From positions 364,105 to 428,104 of the forward strand of contig KN880433.1 in the NCBI GenBank assembly GCA_000934385.1: a stretch of DNA of 64,000 nucleotides, written 5' to 3'. Below the pieces are notes generated by a model. That model saw only the letters and a program-made list of their open reading frames with translations, made no database searches and had not been told where the DNA came from. The position numbers and the translations under genes were made by a program. Positions 40,162 through 51,292 of this stretch are shown here, in pieces; the stretch's first letter is position 1; every line of letters begins with the position of its first letter. This stretch comes from Cylindrobasidium torrendii FP15055 ss-10 (Eukaryota; Basidiomycota; Agaricomycetes; Agaricales; Physalacriaceae).

Positions 40162-42682
40162 ATGTCGGGCCCAGCGTCCATCCAAGAACCATTCGTGCTA
40201 CAGTCCTACGCATTCTCAAAGGAATCTGCAAAGTCAAAAGCGCCACTACTCGCGTACCCGACATCCTCACGCACCAACACAGAAGGATATGTGACCGTAG
40301 CAGCCCAGGGAGATGGTGTTCATATACTGGACGTGCGTGCATAGTCTACGCGTGTGGATCCAAGCTGACGCGAGCAGGTGTCCTCGCTTCATCCAATAAT
40401 CTCGCACACACTAGGTCCATCAACATCCTTTGCTTGCGCGCCAGTAACGCACTGTGACGGAGACATATTCACTACCTATGCTGCTATTGCGGCGTCTTCC
40501 GAAGTGGGAAAGTCAGAAAAAGGGAAGACGGTGTGGTGTTGGAAAGATAAGCTCTCGGGCGATGCAGTTGAGCCCAAAAAGACAGTCACAGTGCGTCTTG
40601 ACATTCATTTTCATTACCCCAAGGCTCACTTCGTTAAAGCTTCCTGAACCTATTCACGGATTGTACCTGCATTCAGACACAGTGGTGGCCCTGTCCACCT
40701 CTGGATCATTAGCTATATTGGGACCCGAGCGCAACATTCTGCATTCCGATACGACCCCGTCAGGATGGACGGTTCTCAAGGCATTTTGGGTAGCCGCAGA
40801 TCCCACATTCACCGTCACACCAGCTCTTGTGGTCGTAGAAACATCCAAGGACGCGTCAAGGATACGCGTCGTTGGCTTCCCTCAAGATGGTTCAGTGAAT
40901 GCGTTGGGCGAAACCTCTCTTACACTAAAACCCTCGGTGCGTGCAGAGCACAACCTCACGCCCGCCTGCTAATGATGCTCAGGATGTTCGAGACGTTTCT
41001 TGTAGTCAATCCGGTGTCGTTAGTCTTCTTGGTGGGTGCATTCAATCTCTTAAATCAGCCCACTGAAACGTAGTGTAGCCTCGGATGCGACATGGCATGC
41101 TTTCCAGCTCAAATTATCCTCTGCATCAACCTCTGCATCCCCCGATTCCTTAGTGCTGCAACCACTCGGACAACCCCTCCAACTCGCAACATCTTTGGCA
41201 TCAGCGACCCCTGCAATTCTTGCCCTCCGAGCGTCGTTTGTCCTTCTCACCACCCCATCACCAAAACACTCAACAACGTATCTCATCTGGGACGTCCGCT
41301 TTGGGGTTGTTGTCGCCTCGCACACCCTCGAATCTAGCAACGTATCAGCCATCACCCCGGTATCTTCTATCATGGGCAACAGCGCATTGCTCATTTCATC
41401 AGACGCAAAAGCAAAAAAGGCGAATGTGCTTGTTGCGCATTGTACTTTACCTGCGGCGTCGACTATTGCGGGTGCGATGGGCAAGGTGGGGGCGACGCAT
41501 GTGTGGTTGAAGTCGGCAGAGGATGCCGTTACTGTTCAGCCTGATGATAGCAAAACACGCGTTTTGGCCGCCATGTCGACCGCAATGGAGCAGAAACGGC
41601 CGCAGAGTGCGACACAAGCGTTCACAGAGTGGGAAAAGCAGGCAAAGCAAGAGACTGACGGGAAGGTATGTGCTCCTTTCTTGAGTGTTGTATCAAGCCA
41701 TGCTGATAATTATCAGATTACCTATGGGTATAGCTTTGTGAAGGATGTGCTCGTGACGTCTTTGCAACCCACGAAACCTGCCAACTTTCCCTACTCGTCC
41801 GATGTTGTTCGTCATCTCATCCAAGCAGGAGTGGTCAGCTCAAGCATGCTCGACTCAAACCTGCTCACTGTATTGAGGTTGAGGAACGACTGGGTACGTC
41901 TTTTTCGCCGAGGTATTGGCCCATTCTCACGACTACTGTAGACTTCCATCTCCCTGGCTCTCAAGCACGTCTCGGATATCCAAGAACTCGAGGTCGTCGA
42001 CTGTTTGCGTCAAGTGCTCAAGTTCCACTCCGCGGATGCCATGCAAGTCGACACTCCCTCGGAAATCCCCTCGGTGTCCGGATTTCTGTCTGCGTGTGTG
42101 CAATATCCGACCTCACCTGCACCCCTTCGGATGGCCATTCGGAGGTGTTTGCCTGACGTTGTGGACATCGTTCGTGTGTTGGAAGTTATCAATCAATGGT
42201 TAGGCCAGTGGGCTGGTCGTGAGGTGCCGCTGCTGCCAGGACAAGGTGCTGTCAAGAAGAACGAGAAAGGGGTTCTTGTTGTCGACGTGCAGAAGGGAAA
42301 AGCGAGTCGAGATCTACCGTCTGTCAACGAGGTATGTCGTCCGTTTTTGACGTTCGCCCCTTGACTCTGATGGCTATTCTAGATTACGACGTTCCTGCAA
42401 GCTATTATGGACTCTTCGTTGTTGAACTTGCTGCAGCACCCGCCTGCGCACAAGGTCTTACGGCTTATCAGCTCTCGAGTGGATGTAGAGATTGGGTTTG
42501 TGGACCAAGTGCAGCCGCTGCGGGGAGCGCTGGAACCGTTCGTTGAGGCGCAAAGACGGGCAATCAGGCTGGCTGAAGAGGGTAAAGAGCCGGTGGTAGA
42601 CGCAAAGAGGCGAACCAAGGCCATGCATGAGAAGAACGAGGGAAGCATTGGGGCGTACAGAGTAGAGAAGCTAGTCTTGTGA
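40162..42682 (+). CDS. NOL11/Utp8-like protein, likely SSU processome
   Basis: From the ATG at 40162 (MSGPASIQEPFVLQSYAFSK), the first half resembles a WD-type propeller (GYVTVAAQGDGVHILD, GLYLHSDTVVALSTSGSLAI). The second half is helical (VVDCLRQVLKFHSADAM, TFLQAIMDSSLLNLLQ) and ends IGAYRVEKLVL. The overall order and the form of the C-terminal end resemble NOL11/Utp8 of the t-UTP complex, which supports rDNA transcription and early 18S processing in the nucleolus. The match is by eye and distant, so another propeller protein cannot be excluded. Several introns; the coding path looks intact. Head-to-head with OYE copy 2. Confidence 0.5.
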
Positions 42683-42772
42683 TTCATGTAAACTTGTGTT
42701 GTACTGTATATCTCTCTTGTGCAGTGCCGTTAATCGTCATCGATCGCGATGGCAGTGTCTGTGATCTTTACC

Positions 42773-42778
42773 TATAAA
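42773..42778 (+). promoter_or_regulatory. TATA box of PEF gene
   Basis: TATAAA about 50 nt before the ATG at 42824. Confidence 0.55.
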
Positions 42779-42823
42779 CGGCTGCACTGCGTTCTTATTC
42801 TTTAACCACCAACAACGACGACG

Positions 42824-43790
<967 letters not shown>

Positions 43791-44135
43791 ATAGTTGGCT
43801 ACTGTAACAAATAAAGTGTATTTCAGTCGCGTCGCGGACGCGTCTAACCGGTGCCTATTCCCGAACGCGATCGACGGTTTCTGATCGTTGCCTTGGGCAA
43901 CCACGAAGAGTGAGTCGGTCTCCAAACAGAACATATACAGGTGGTTTATATTCCCCCATCACTGGGCGCCATTTACATATCGTGAGGAGCTGCAAGCGGT
44001 CTCCCCCCACATTCTTTTTTTCCCCTCTTTCCTCTTCCACTCTTTCGCACTGGCAGCGTAACGAGCAGCACTGCACTACTACCAGTGCATCCTGGACGAC
44101 CGTGTCGACTTTTGTTCTCTTTCGCTCTTTATTAC
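43791..44135. other. Intergenic, PEF / DUF4203-like gene
   Basis: About 345 nt holding the PEF 3' end and a pyrimidine-rich stretch (about 44010-44045) before the next gene, common in fungal promoters. No gene seen. Confidence 0.5.
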
Positions 44136-45368
44136 ATGGCGGTATGCCGCCTGCTGTGGATCTTACTATCCCTCTTTCTCTGCACTGTCCATGCTCTTGA
44201 CGCTCGCGGGGTCATCGTCACCACCGGTTCGTCTGGGAATATCACCGTCCTTGACTCGAGTACGCGCCAGACGGTGGCGCAGGGCCCAGCAACCGACGGC
44301 GCGGATACATCGCTCACCGGACCGGCGTCCATCTTGTGGCTCGGCTTCTCTATCCTCGTTGGCGCCCCCATGTCGCTCGCAGGAATACGCGGTTGGAGGC
44401 TCACAACAGGCGTTGGTGCTGGTGTGACTATGGCCATGCTTGGTATTTTTCTCCTTACCATCCTTTCCTTGCATTGCTAACAATAGACAGTCTGGGCATC
44501 ACTCGTCAACAGTTTGAACGAAGACGGGATTTCAGATATCCTGCTCACCACAGTCGTACTGGCCCTGGCCTTTCTGGCTTTCTGCGCAGGACTATGGGAA
44601 TTCGCCCGTGTGGGCTCGATGGCACTCCTCGCCATCGACGGCGGCCTCGCGTTCGGGTTGCGGGTCGTGATGTCGACCGAGGGCCTCATTGTCGACTCGT
44701 ATGCTGTCATTTGGGTGATCATAGGCGCCTTGGGTCTCCTCATGGGCGGACTGCTGCTATGGAAGCAAAGAGCGGGCTTGGTGCGTTCTCCCAGAAATGT
44801 TCGATTTCGCGGGATTTCTGATGGAATAGGAATAAAGCTCTTGGGCATAACCAGCATCGGCACGTTTTTCATCGCCCTCGCGGTCGATATTATCATCAGC
44901 AAGCAGGACGGCATGAGCCGTGGCCTTCGCTTTATATTCGACAGAAATCCACACCATCTAGTGGTACGTTGAGCTCGTCCAATTGGACGTCCCTGTACTC
45001 ATTCCATCGCAGGACATTCTCACTGCTGGCTACCACCCGACACTCACAACTAGAATCATCATATGGTCTTCCATGGGCGCAACGCAAGTCTTCTTCACGA
45101 CCCTGATCCCGCTCAGGCTGACTAGTATTGCAGACCGATACTCGCTCTCCTCCAGCACAAGATATTCTCTGAACCCTTTGCACGGCTCGACCCGGTCGGG
45201 GACGACCAGGAGTTTGCCATCGACGACCCTACGACCTACCTCGCATTCAACACCACAGGAAAACCTGCCTCATTCTACCAACGGCAATCAGGCATGAAAT
45301 CTGGGCTGTGGGACCCCCGGGCGACCGAGTTCAAGAACAGCCCACATCGGTTTAGTTTGATAAACTAA
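44136..45368 (+). CDS. Multi-pass membrane protein, DUF4203/TMEM198-like
   Basis: From the ATG at 44136, MAVCRLLWILLSLFLCTVHA is a signal peptide. After a luminal stretch come membrane helices ASILWLGFSILVGAPM, VGAGVTMAMLGIF, LLTTVVLALAFLAFCAG, VIWVIIGALGLLMGGLLLW and ITSIGTFFIALAVDII, over several exons. This resembles the DUF4203 (TMEM198) family, whose role is poorly known. The intron at 45084-45133 starts with GCAAGT and has a CTGAC branch site; using it restores TPILALLQHK and a soluble tail ending KNSPHRFSLIN with the stop at 45366-45368. Without it the frame ends early in junk. Confidence 0.7.
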
Positions 45369-45646
45369 CTAATGCGCAACCTTACTACTATACTTCTTTT
45401 GGACCTTGTTGTATCCTGTACTTGCCATTTTCTCTGTTTCACACTGTTGTCGGTAGTAGTTACCAGCCACATTGCTTTCGTTTATTTTTGGGGAATAGAG
45501 CCTTACAGGGGACATTATGCTATGTTCTATCAGCCGAGTGAGTTGAGTGATGTGAGAAGTCAAAATGTGCCTTTCAGAAGTGCTCCGTGTCTGACAAGAA
45601 GATACGATAGATAAAGCTGTACAAGTACAAGTTGCCGAACCATAAA

Positions 45647-46440
45647 TTACAATCTGCTATCTCGCTGCTCCTTATTGTCGGGCAAACTTGGTCCATCTGC
45701 AGGAAGATCAGCGGGCTGAACTCGGTCAATCCCATCCACATACCTGCTGTACATCATCCCGCGGGTGAGTGAGCTAACCTTCGACTGACTCCCCAACGCA
45801 TTCCTCTCCCCTTTCGTCAAATGGGCATCGATCATGGCCATCGCATACCCATCCCCGATCCTCCCACGGCCGTCTCTAGCCTCCCTGCGCACAGCACCAA
45901 GCAAGTCGACGCCCTCCGCAGGCTCGCCTTCCCGCGCATTCAAAAACGGAAACAGCAGTTCACAGATCCGGTCCGACGTCGCCGCAATATCCGCGCCGGG
46001 CCATACATCCGCGTCGACGTCGCCCGCCGCCGCCTCCGCTGAGGTGCCGACAGGCGCCGTGTTCAGCTCGTGTTCGAGGTCAGCGACGTACGGCAGCAGC
46101 ACGTGATCCATACGCGACGCCTCTTGGTATGCCGGGGCGAACGCCGACGCCGATGCTGAGAGGTATGTCCGTACGTGCCATACACCGAATGCAGCGTACT
46201 TGAGGAATGCTTCTTGGTCGTGTGCGGGCATGGATGGCGCCAGACGGGAGATGGCTCGCAGCTGCCGGCGCAAGACGTTATGCTCAATGGTTATGGCAGT
46301 TACAGCCGGCGCTGAACGAACAACCGACATTAATAGAGGCCTTGGAGATTGGTGACAGACGACGTACAGAAATCAAGGGTGCTTGTCGACGTGGCTTCGT
46401 ACTCGTACGACGGTGGGGCATGTTCGACCTTGACTGGCAT
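45647..46440 (-). CDS. Hypothetical protein
   Basis: Not recognised. The first exon from the ATG 46438-46440 (MPVKVEHAPPSYEYEATSTS) joins after one intron, in phase, to SPAVTAITIEHNVLRRQLRA. The rest is Ala-rich and helical (QEAFLKYAAFGVWHVRTYLS, SDRICELLFPFLNAREGEP) and ends GPSLPDNKEQRDSRL. About 245 residues; no signal peptide, membrane helix or known motif. A strong TATA box about 77 nt upstream suggests regulated expression. The reading frame is clean and the intron normal, so the gene is probably real. Confidence 0.65.
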
Positions 46441-47377
46441 GTTGTAAGATGAAGAAGCGATGTTTCTGAGAGAGTGAGAGTGAGATGGTTTTCGTTCACC
46501 CTTGTCCTTGTCTCCCTTTATATACCCTCGCTCGTAGTAGGGCGGACGGCCTACCAAAATCGCACCGTAGAGATAAAAGTAGCTACCCAGGTAAGTAATC
46601 ACTTGAGCTCGTGACCGGGTATCACCCATTTCATGACGGAATCTGCCATTCAGCTCCCCGATGCAGAGCTTCCCGCGCTGGGTAATACAGAAAGGGTAGT
46701 GAAGGAACAGTGTCCAGTAAGCAGGATGTGGACATTTGGTGGACAAGGGCCAAGGCTCAGGTGAACAACCACAGTGCAAAAAATGGACCCACACTGCGAT
46801 CCGACATCCAACGACGTCTCAGCTGTTGCAAAGCGCGGCTAGACGGTCTGCAAAGGCTATTCGTCTACCAGGGCGGATCTGTATCAGCTGGGGAGATAGG
46901 CCCATGGGTGTACGAACTGTAATCCATGAGCCTCCGTCAAGTCTCCGTCGTGAATTCTTCGAAGGAGGGCAAAGTGAGAGATTCGGAAAAGCATCGCAAA
47001 AGTTTGGGTTCGAAAACGGACCGCCGCCATCCCAAAGGATTCGTTGCGGAGCAGCGGCGCGATAAGTCTTGCTCGATAGGAACCAGCATTGAAGGGACAC
47101 TCCAAGCTAACTTACCCACTGACAGTTGGTGGCGGACATGCGCCCGGACTGAGTACACAAACCATTCGTGAGCAGACCTGCATTGAACAAAATATGAATG
47201 GCCTTCGTTTACGATACCAACTTCCAAATTGTGGCGCCTGCTTACACACAGCCGCGATACCCGCGGAATACGTGCCAAATCGAGAGCACCTAAACGTTCA
47301 TCGAGTTCGTAAGTATGCTACATTGTTCGACATTACCAAGCCTTTTAGTCCATGGGTACAGAGAAACACACGATGCA
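46441..47377. other. Intergenic, about 0.94 kb
   Basis: Holds the TATA box of the hypothetical gene (46517-46524, minus) near its left end and the 3' end of the RRT8-like gene at its right end. Frames here lack coding character. Nothing else recognised. Confidence 0.5.
46517..46524 (-). promoter_or_regulatory. TATA box of hypothetical gene
   Basis: TATATAAA on the minus strand, about 77 nt before the ATG at 46440. Confidence 0.65.
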
Positions 47378-48611
47378 TCAAGACCTCTTCTTTTGTGCGT
47401 GGAAGTGCTGCATCTTCTCCAAGTCTACGATCCCTCGTCAGCGCTGGAAGAAGGGGTGATGAGCAAACTGAACGACTCACCATGCGCCCACATCGCAGCC
47501 CCAATCCTATTTGACACGCTGAACACCAACCCAATGAGAGGAAGACCCTCGAGAAGCGCAGCGGTAAAGCCGAATGCTGCATGCTCTATGAGTGAACATT
47601 CTTCATTGATTCGAAGAAAAAAAGAGTGACCTCTGTAATCCCACTTGCGCTCCTCCATGAAGACCGCAACTTGCTCGTCCGTCATGCCCTTTGCCTCGAA
47701 ATAGCGGCGGTGTAGAATGCGCGCCATGCCCAAGCCCTTGAACCAGGCAGGGATGACAATGCCAATGACGGGAATGAAGCCAAACGGTATGAACACAACT
47801 GTCGGAGTGGTGTGGGTGATCTGAACGTGGGACAGTCGAAAGGATAACGCACCTTTGCGAATAATCATCGACAGAACCCAGTTGCCAAATAACACTCTCT
47901 GCCACCACGGCGCGCGCTTAATCACAGGTGGGTGATCCCACTCCTCGACATACGGTTTCCAGAAATCTGGTCCTTTGCCACGAGACGCGACAGACTGGTC
48001 CCAGACGCGGTCACGCGCAATACGCAGGTTGCGCGAGAGGAAGAACCGGATTGCCATCGTCGCCTGGGCCGCAATAAAAGTCACAGTGGCATCTAGCATG
48101 CAGGGTTACAGTCAACCTCTCTTGTAGAAAGGGTTGTAGGCGTACATGAAATGAGACTGAAGGGCAGTTGGTACCCAAAGAAAGTGTCGTCTGCGAGTCC
48201 AGTCACCCGTGGAGACCTATGTACACACGCGCGCCAAATTAGATATCGCCTGAAGGATGGATTCGATACGCACTTGGACATGAAATACGCAACAAACGCC
48301 CTCTGGATCCCAAACGTCAAGACACCCTTTATACGCACCAAGTCAGCCCCACCAACTCATAGTGCTGAGCATCGAGGACGCACCCATACTAAAGACAGAG
48401 TGGTCCCACGTCTCAGCCCATGCTTCGTCTTGTCCCACACCGGTTTCGAGAGCGTCCTGTCCGTGAAGAGCCTGTACACGCCCACAATGACATAGGATGG
48501 CGTAAATTGGATTCGCTGGGCAGCCCGCTTCAATATCTCAGGCGTATCGTCCGGTATGCCAGACGCAAATAAGGAGTTGTGGGCTTCTGGCCCGTCGCGG
48601 ATTATCGACAT
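47378..48611 (-). CDS. RRT8/EI24-like membrane protein
   Basis: From the Met at 48611, MSIIRDGPEAHNSLFASGIP leads to hydrophobic segments across several exons: GVLTFGIQRAFVAYFM, TPTVVFIPFGFIPVIGIVIP and FTAALLEGLPLIGLVFSVSN followed by RIGAAMWAHDLEK. The last exon is found by removing an intron ending GATCGTAG and gives the C-terminus DLEKMQHFHAQKKRS with the stop at 47378-47380. The FTAALLEGLPLIG and NRIGAAMWA blocks resemble the EI24-like domain of yeast Rrt8/Lds proteins found at lipid droplets and the spore wall. The match is by eye; location and role are inferred. Confidence 0.5.
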
Positions 48612-48833
48612 GGTGGTAAGAGGCTAAGACTGCTGTGCACGTGCGGAATGTCTTGCTGCGTTGCTGACGCCGCTGTACGTGGTTGACTGCGTCTACTCGG
48701 CATGTTACATCCAACGGCATAGAATTGCACAGATATCTCACAAGATAAAGTCCAGAGATGGTATAGGTAATGAACGTGGTATAAAGCGTGCAGGACAATA
48801 ACCTGCACATAATGTATTGTAGACTCAACGAAA

Positions 48834-49865
48834 CTACTCGCTCTTCGAGTCCCTCCTCTCCTTTTCCAGCATAAACCAATCAGGAATACATTTCCAAGCT
48901 TCCAACCGTTTGCTCAGACACTCACTTGCAAACATGACCTTACAAGGCGGGCAGATATGCAGGGACTGGCCTCGTCCACCGCTCGCCGTCTCAAAGTCGC
49001 TGCGTTCGAGCATGTCCAGGGCTTGGATCAAAGTGTACAGAGGGTCAGCGTCGCGGCCAGCTGCAAGTCCTCCGACAGCCCGAAGAAGGTTGAGAGTGAT
49101 GAAGTACAGAGACTGCGCACAGAGTGATGGAGTGGTGCAAAGCTCAGAAGGTGCCCGTTCCCCGAGAATGAATTTCGCCAAGAACTCTTGCGCCAGTTCG
49201 CGTCCTCGGAGTGTGCGTGCGACGAGCGGCAGAGGGAGAGCGAGGTTCGCATCCTTGATATGTGATCCTTCGACTATTCGACTTGGGCCATAGCGAGATA
49301 GATCATAGAATGCTGCAGGAAGGACGTCCGGTAGACCAAGTTCGATGGATAACTGGATGACTCGGATGGGGTGGGCGTACTGGTCGCGCGGAGAGTAGTA
49401 TCCTTCTTCATTGGTCGCTTCTTGCTCACGTTGGTCCCAGGTAGAGAGATCAGGCGGATAGTCGTACTGGAGTCGAGCGAGGCAGCGGACGCGCAGGGGC
49501 TCGACAAGGTATTTCGTGGACAGGCGGAGGACAGAGGATACGAGGGGGAAATCGTTTTGTCGTGGTATAGGAAAGTACCTGATAACGATGAGCAAGGAAC
49601 ACGGTGAGAAATGAATGACCCACAGGCCGTCGTAAATGGCACCCAGAAAGTACCGCCAGTCGCGGGCTTGGTCGCCGTGCATTTGGACACTCGGACATCC
49701 GTCGAATGATTCGCAGCTGTTCATAGGTACGGGAAGACTGAAGAGACCATCGAATACTTCTGAGTGGCGGGCGAGTTGTCCTCGGTGGACCTTGAAGGCT
49801 GTTTTTTCAGCGATAAGCACGACATTGCCGTCCTCGAACCAAATGGAAGGACTCGGCTGGATCAT
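48834..49865 (-). CDS. BTB/POZ domain protein
   Basis: The start is the ATG 49863-49865 (MIQPSPSIWFEDGNVVLIAE). The BTB fold follows: TAFKVHRGQLARHSEVFDGL, DWRYFLGAIYDGL and YFPIPRQNDFPLVSSVLRLS, the last two joined over a 45-nt stop-free intron (49579-49623). LSTKYLVEPLRVRCLARL closes the domain. The C-terminal part is helical with ICPPCKVMFASECLSKRLEA. Agaricomycetes have many such BTB proteins of unknown role; some act as substrate adaptors for cullin-3, others only dimerise. Divergent from RTC3. Confidence 0.85.
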   Translation of the reverse strand: MIQPSPSIWFEDGNVVLIAEKTAFKVHRGQLARHSEVFDGLFSLPVPMNSCESFDGCPSVQMHGDQARDWRYFLGAIYDGLWVIHFSPCSLLIVIRYFPIPRQNDFPLVSSVLRLSTKYLVEPLRVRCLARLQYDYPPDLSTWDQREQEATNEEGYYSPRDQYAHPIRVIQLSIELGLPDVLPAAFYDLSRYGPSRIVEGSHIKDANLALPLPLVARTLRGRELAQEFLAKFILGERAPSELCTTPSLCAQSLYFITLNLLRAVGGLAAGRDADPLYTLIQALDMLERSDFETASGGRGQSLHICPPCKVMFASECLSKRLEAWKCIPDWFMLEKERRDSKSE

Positions 49866-50094
49866 GAGTGTAGTAGGCCGTTGTGTCGGCAATAGAAAGA
49901 ATGTGGAGATAGAAAATACTGTGGTCGTGGTCGAGAAACAAGCCAGAATCCTGCCGCGTGCGACTTGACGGCGGCGTTATTTGCGCCGCCGGTCACACGA
50001 CCGTGACCACGATCGGGGCGCGCGCGTCCACCACCAAATAAAATTGCATTTAATTTTGAAAGTATTTAATTTGACGATTTACGTCGCGACATAC

Positions 50095-50130
50095 GCAGAT
50101 GCAACGCGCATACATCTGCTTTGCATCTGC
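50095..50130. repeat. Perfect 10-bp inverted repeat
   Basis: GCAGATGCAA at 50095-50104 is the exact reverse complement of TTGCATCTGC at 50121-50130, with a 16-nt loop. It lies 166 nt before the RTC3 start codon. Confidence 0.85.
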
Positions 50131-50217
50131 TCGCGGAGTGTTGCGCAAATGTGATTCAATTTCTGTCGCGTGACGCCATCGCTCCAGGTCCAAGGCCTAC
50201 GTCACTCTCGCTGGGCC

Positions 50218-50225
50218 TATATAAA
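50218..50225 (+). promoter_or_regulatory. TATA box of RTC3
   Basis: TATATAAA, 78 nt before the ATG at 50296, in keeping with a stress-inducible gene. Confidence 0.65.
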
Positions 50226-50295
50226 CGATGGCCCGTCCTGAATCCGTCGCATCTTTATCCATCGCACATCCATCTGCCACATCCAACCAACCACA

Positions 50296-50880
50296 ATGGC
50301 AAAATCCTTGAGCAAAGTCACCTACAAGCCGGACAGCCAGTCCACAGAGGAGTACATCGTCTTGGTCGACACCGAAGAGGTGCGTCTCAGTCCGCGTTAC
50401 TCGTGCTTGAGAACTCATCGATTCCCATCTCTTTAGTTCAAGAAGTGGAAAGAAGGCGGTATGTGGTTTATTGTCCGTTATTGACGCGTTGGTTGCTCAT
50501 CCATCCATCGCAGACACGTAAATGCTTTGTTCAATTCCCCACCGCCAATACTCATTTGTTACAGCTCGATACCGCTCGCATCCGTCGTCGACTGTGAGCC
50601 TCTTCATCCCCCTCCTTCAACACATACTAACCTTCTCCCAGCATTCCAGGTCCTCTACTCCGCAACCGGTGCACAGGGCATCCTTGGCACCGCATCCAAG
50701 CAACAACTCGACACCACCTTTGGTACCACCAAAGACGTTGAAGTCGTTGAGAAGATCCTGAAGGATGGCAAGCACCAGTCCACTGAGGGCGTGAAGAGTG
50801 GCGGCTTCGGTACCACGAATGTCGCAAGGGGCAGCGGCGGCCTCGACACCAAGGGCAAGTCGAACACGTCGGGAATTTGA
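50296..50880 (+). CDS. RTC3: RTC3-like SBDS-domain protein
   Basis: From the ATG at 50296, MAKSLSKVTYKPDSQSTEEY is followed by VLVDTEEFKKWKEGDTSIPL, then ASVVDSFQVLYSATGAQG, the SBDS N-terminal fold of yeast Rtc3/Yhr087w. Exons are very small. The DTS of EGDTSIPL needs the 4-nt exon ACAC at 50514-50517, flanked by normal introns; skipping it breaks the frame. The C-terminus ends NVARGSGGLDTKGKSNTSGI. The stand-alone SBDS N-domain proteins are small, abundant stress-response proteins, with suggested RNA-related roles. The TATA box fits inducible use. Confidence 0.85.
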
Positions 50881-51292
50881 GGGTGTAACGCTGTTGAAAT
50901 GGACCAATACAATGTCAAATGTATAATATAATTGCAATGTTCTGGATCCCTGTGCACACTGCATCGACACGAACAGAGTGCTTTTCGGTGGTATTCTACA
51001 GCATGTACTGCAGCGCACTGAGTCAATGCAGTGCACTCCGATCCAGAATGAACATTCACTCTCACGTCCTGCACAGCCGCATCGCATTGAGGCTGTCTCA
51101 AAACCGCCTTTGTATCCAAGCTACTGTTCATTGTGTTGCCTAACAATGTGCGATGCCCACCATTTTGTGCCAAGGGAGTTAACAGAGCCTCATTGTGGGA
51201 TGCACTGCCATTCAACTCCTAAGTGGTCTAAAGACTATAAGAGCACTAAACATTTGTAATTCCCACACTTTATCACTCTCTTCTGTACATCC
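50881..51292. other. Intergenic, RTC3 / annexin
   Basis: About 410 nt. A TGAGTCA site (bZIP/Gcn4-like core, 51019-51025) lies about 270 nt before the annexin start, and a TATA-like TATAAG lies at 51236-51241. No gene seen. Confidence 0.5.
51236..51241 (+). promoter_or_regulatory. TATA-like element of annexin gene
   Basis: TATAAG about 57 nt before the ATG at 51293. Confidence 0.5.

Larger units (their letters stand above)
49866..50295. promoter_or_regulatory. Divergent promoter region, BTB / RTC3, with inverted repeats
   Basis: About 430 nt. It holds three short perfect inverted repeats (49970-49990, 49991-50008, 50095-50130) and the TATA box of RTC3 at 50218-50225. No reading frame seen. 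Confidence 0.55.
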
